6,128 bases of DNA from Aquificaceae bacterium (GTDB lineage: Bacteria; Aquificota; Aquificia; Aquificales; Aquificaceae). The translations under genes and the position numbers were made by a program. The stretch is taken from positions 1-6,128 of the forward strand of contig WFPN01000049.1 of assembly GCA_015487535.1 (NCBI GenBank). The letters run 5' to 3'. Below, piece by piece: positions 5,024 through 6,128 of the stretch (positions within the stretch are counted from its first letter, which is position 1; each line of letters starts with the position of its first letter). The notes beneath the pieces are model-generated. The model did not search any database and had not been told where the DNA came from. It was given only the letters and a program-made list of their open reading frames with translations.

Positions 5024-5629
5024 ATGCAAGATCTCGATAGAGCCGTTCAAGAGATCATAGATGCGGGTATGTTCCTGGACTCGAAGGGTTGGGTCCCCGC
5101 CACGAGCGGAAACATATCCGTCAGGGTTGGTCCGGACAGGGTAGCCATAACGGCCTCGGGGAAGCACAAGGGGAGGTTGAAACCCGAGGATATACTCTTG
5201 GTGGATCTGGAAGGACGCCCTTTGGAGGATAAGAAGCCCTCTGCGGAAACGCTTCTACATCTTACCGTTTACAGGCTGTACCCTGAGGTTAAGGCGGTCG
5301 TGCATACCCACTCACCGAACGCAACCCTCATATCCCGCATAGCCAAGGGTAGCGTGGAGCTCGAGGACTACGAGCTTCTGAAGGCCTTTCCCGAGATAGA
5401 CACCCATGAGGCCAAGATAGTGGTGCCCGTTTTCGAGAACGATCAGGATATGGAAAGGCTCTCTGGAAAGGTTAGAGAGTATCTTGAGAAACACACAGAC
5501 GTTTACGGCTTCCTCATTGCCTCACACGGACTCTACACCTGGGGAGAGAGCATGGAACACGCACTCATGCACGCAGAAGCCTACGAGTTCCTCTTCGAGT
5601 GTGAGCTGAAGCTCATGTCCATAAGGTGA
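5024..5629 (+). CDS. mtnB: Methylthioribulose-1-phosphate dehydratase (class II aldolase fold)
   Basis: MtnB dehydrates 5-methylthioribulose 1-phosphate to 2,3-diketo-5-methylthiopentyl 1-phosphate in the methionine salvage pathway, which recycles methylthioadenosine. The 201-aa length is typical. Class II aldolase/adducin features are GWVPATSGNISVR (22-34, phosphate loop), KPSAETLLH (71-79), the zinc ligands H94 and H96 in VVHTHSPNAT, and H169 in ASHGLYTW. MtnB-specific stretches separate it from fuculose- or ribulose-phosphate epimerases and aldolases: YELLKAF (116-122, with E117 placed like the catalytic Glu of human APIP), VPVFENDQD (134-142) and the terminal EFLFECELKL (188-197). The ATG at 5024 puts the phosphate loop at the usual distance from the N-terminus. 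The next in-frame ATG (residue 16) would cut the first helix and also lacks an SD. Other mtn genes are not in the window. The gene is divergent from the cytochrome and tail-to-tail with the V4R gene, with 0 bp between stops. Confidence 0.93.
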   Translation: MQDLDRAVQEIIDAGMFLDSKGWVPATSGNISVRVGPDRVAITASGKHKGRLKPEDILLVDLEGRPLEDKKPSAETLLHLTVYRLYPEVKAVVHTHSPNATLISRIAKGSVELEDYELLKAFPEIDTHEAKIVVPVFENDQDMERLSGKVREYLEKHTDVYGFLIASHGLYTWGESMEHALMHAEAYEFLFECELKLMSIR

Positions 5630-6115
5630 TCACTTCTGTTTTATCCTAAAGGTGCACCTGTCGTAGCCCTGAGCGGCACAGGTTACCTCCTCCACCTCGA
5701 ACTTCCTATCGAGGAGGTCGGTGAGAAAGCCCTTGAAGAACCCAGCCATAGGTTTGCAGACGGGCTTCTGGCTCTTCCCGATAGCCTCGACGAGGATGGA
5801 TCCTTCAACGTATATCTCCATAGACGGCAGGTCGAACTCGAAGAGATCTATCAGCCTCGAGGATTCAGCTATTATGGTGAGAAGCTCGAGGGCCTCGTCG
5901 AGCCTGTCCGTATATACACCGTAGCGTTCCTTAAGGGTCTTAGCCCCTTTCTTGCCCCCGTACTCAGCCGCCTTCTTTATTATCCTGTCTATACCGAACT
6001 TGGATAGCTTGTAGATGTCCCTGTAACCGTCTATCAGGGCGTCCCTGTGTATTAGAACGGACTCCCTCTCTATAGCTTCCGCGAGCGCCCTTATGTTGTC
6101 CTTTAGATGTCCCAT
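5630..6115 (-). CDS. V4R-domain protein (4-vinyl reductase-type small-molecule binding domain)
   Basis: This 161-aa protein has a helical N-terminal half (about 1-90, rich in charged amphipathic segments) and a C-terminal V4R domain (about 98-158). The domain shows EGSILVEAIG (104-113), PVC (118-120), AGFFKGFLTDLL (124-135), VEEVTCAAQG (141-150) and YDRCTFRI (151-158). The three cysteines C120, C146 and C154 sit where V4R domains usually carry conserved Cys, possibly for metal or ligand binding. V4R domains occur in BchJ-like proteins and as sensor modules joined to regulatory domains. Here no DNA-binding or enzymatic partner domain is recognisable, so this is a stand-alone ligand-binding protein of unknown ligand. 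Start: ATG at 6113-6115, with GAGGAAG about 5 nt upstream at the very window edge. The upstream neighbour is not visible, and the TGA at 6126-6128 could be its stop. The stop codon directly abuts that of mtnB. Confidence 0.82.
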   Translation of the reverse strand: MGHLKDNIRALAEAIERESVLIHRDALIDGYRDIYKLSKFGIDRIIKKAAEYGGKKGAKTLKERYGVYTDRLDEALELLTIIAESSRLIDLFEFDLPSMEIYVEGSILVEAIGKSQKPVCKPMAGFFKGFLTDLLDRKFEVEEVTCAAQGYDRCTFRIKQK

Positions 6116-6128
6116 CCCAGCTTCCTCA

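Noticed and set aside
4904..5167. 87-codon minus-strand frame spanning the divergent region and the mtnB start
   Set aside because: It overlaps both the cytochrome 5' end in another frame and mtnB, and has no domain or SD. Treating it as real would remove the evident divergent promoters.
5024..5629. L-fuculose-phosphate aldolase or ribulose-phosphate epimerase for the class II aldolase-fold gene
   Set aside because: The YELLKAF, VPVFENDQD and EFLFECEL segments match MtnB better than the sugar aldolases and epimerases.
5621..5640. Possible intrinsic terminator at the mtnB/V4R junction
   Set aside because: The palindrome GTGATCAC has no loop and is followed only by a short CTGTTTTA, not a convincing stem plus U-tract.

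Overview
The window looks like a chromosomal segment from a thermophilic bacterium, most likely an Aquificota (Aquifex/Hydrogenobacter/Thermocrinis-type) relative. The reasons are proteins rich in Lys, Glu, Arg and Val, heavy use of AGG/AGA for Arg and ATA for Ile, very tight packing with overlapping genes, and unrelated housekeeping genes mixed in one transcription unit. This assignment is by eye; no search was run. Coding density is close to complete and the longest intergenic gap is 59 bp. I see no rRNA, tRNA, CRISPR, insertion sequence or phage gene.

Layout, left to right: (1) the N-terminal part of a FAD-binding, thioredoxin-reductase-like oxidoreductase, minus strand, running off the left edge. 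(2) A compact minus-strand run, transcribed right to left: dnaN (sliding clamp), a 67-aa basic exported protein with a GTG start, a LOG-family protein, then sbcD (Mre11-type nuclease subunit). Here the genes are 9 bp apart, or overlap by 8 and 23 bp. (3) bioB (biotin synthase), minus strand, with its own good sigma70-type promoter and a strong Shine-Dalgarno (SD) sequence, 50 bp upstream of dnaN. (4) A small secreted monoheme cytochrome c, minus strand. (5) A 58-bp divergent promoter region. (6) mtnB (methionine salvage dehydratase), plus strand. (7) A V4R-domain protein, minus strand, whose stop codon directly abuts the mtnB stop.

Functionally this is a mosaic. Replication and repair (dnaN, sbcD), nucleotide-type hydrolysis (LOG), cofactor synthesis (bioB), electron transfer (cytochrome c), sulfur and methyl salvage (mtnB) and a probable small-molecule sensor or binding protein (V4R) share no single pathway. 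The dnaN-to-sbcD block is the only clear operon, and two of its genes act on DNA.

No obviously new multi-gene system is present. The most interesting signals are regulatory. Three genes (the FAD oxidoreductase, the cytochrome c and mtnB) have a -10-like hexamer only 7-8 nt before the ATG and no SD, which suggests leaderless mRNAs. Two of these face each other across one 58-bp region that also holds an inverted repeat. In addition, the SD of dnaN lies inside an inverted repeat that could hide it, and an uncharacterised basic exported microprotein is wedged between dnaN and the LOG gene.
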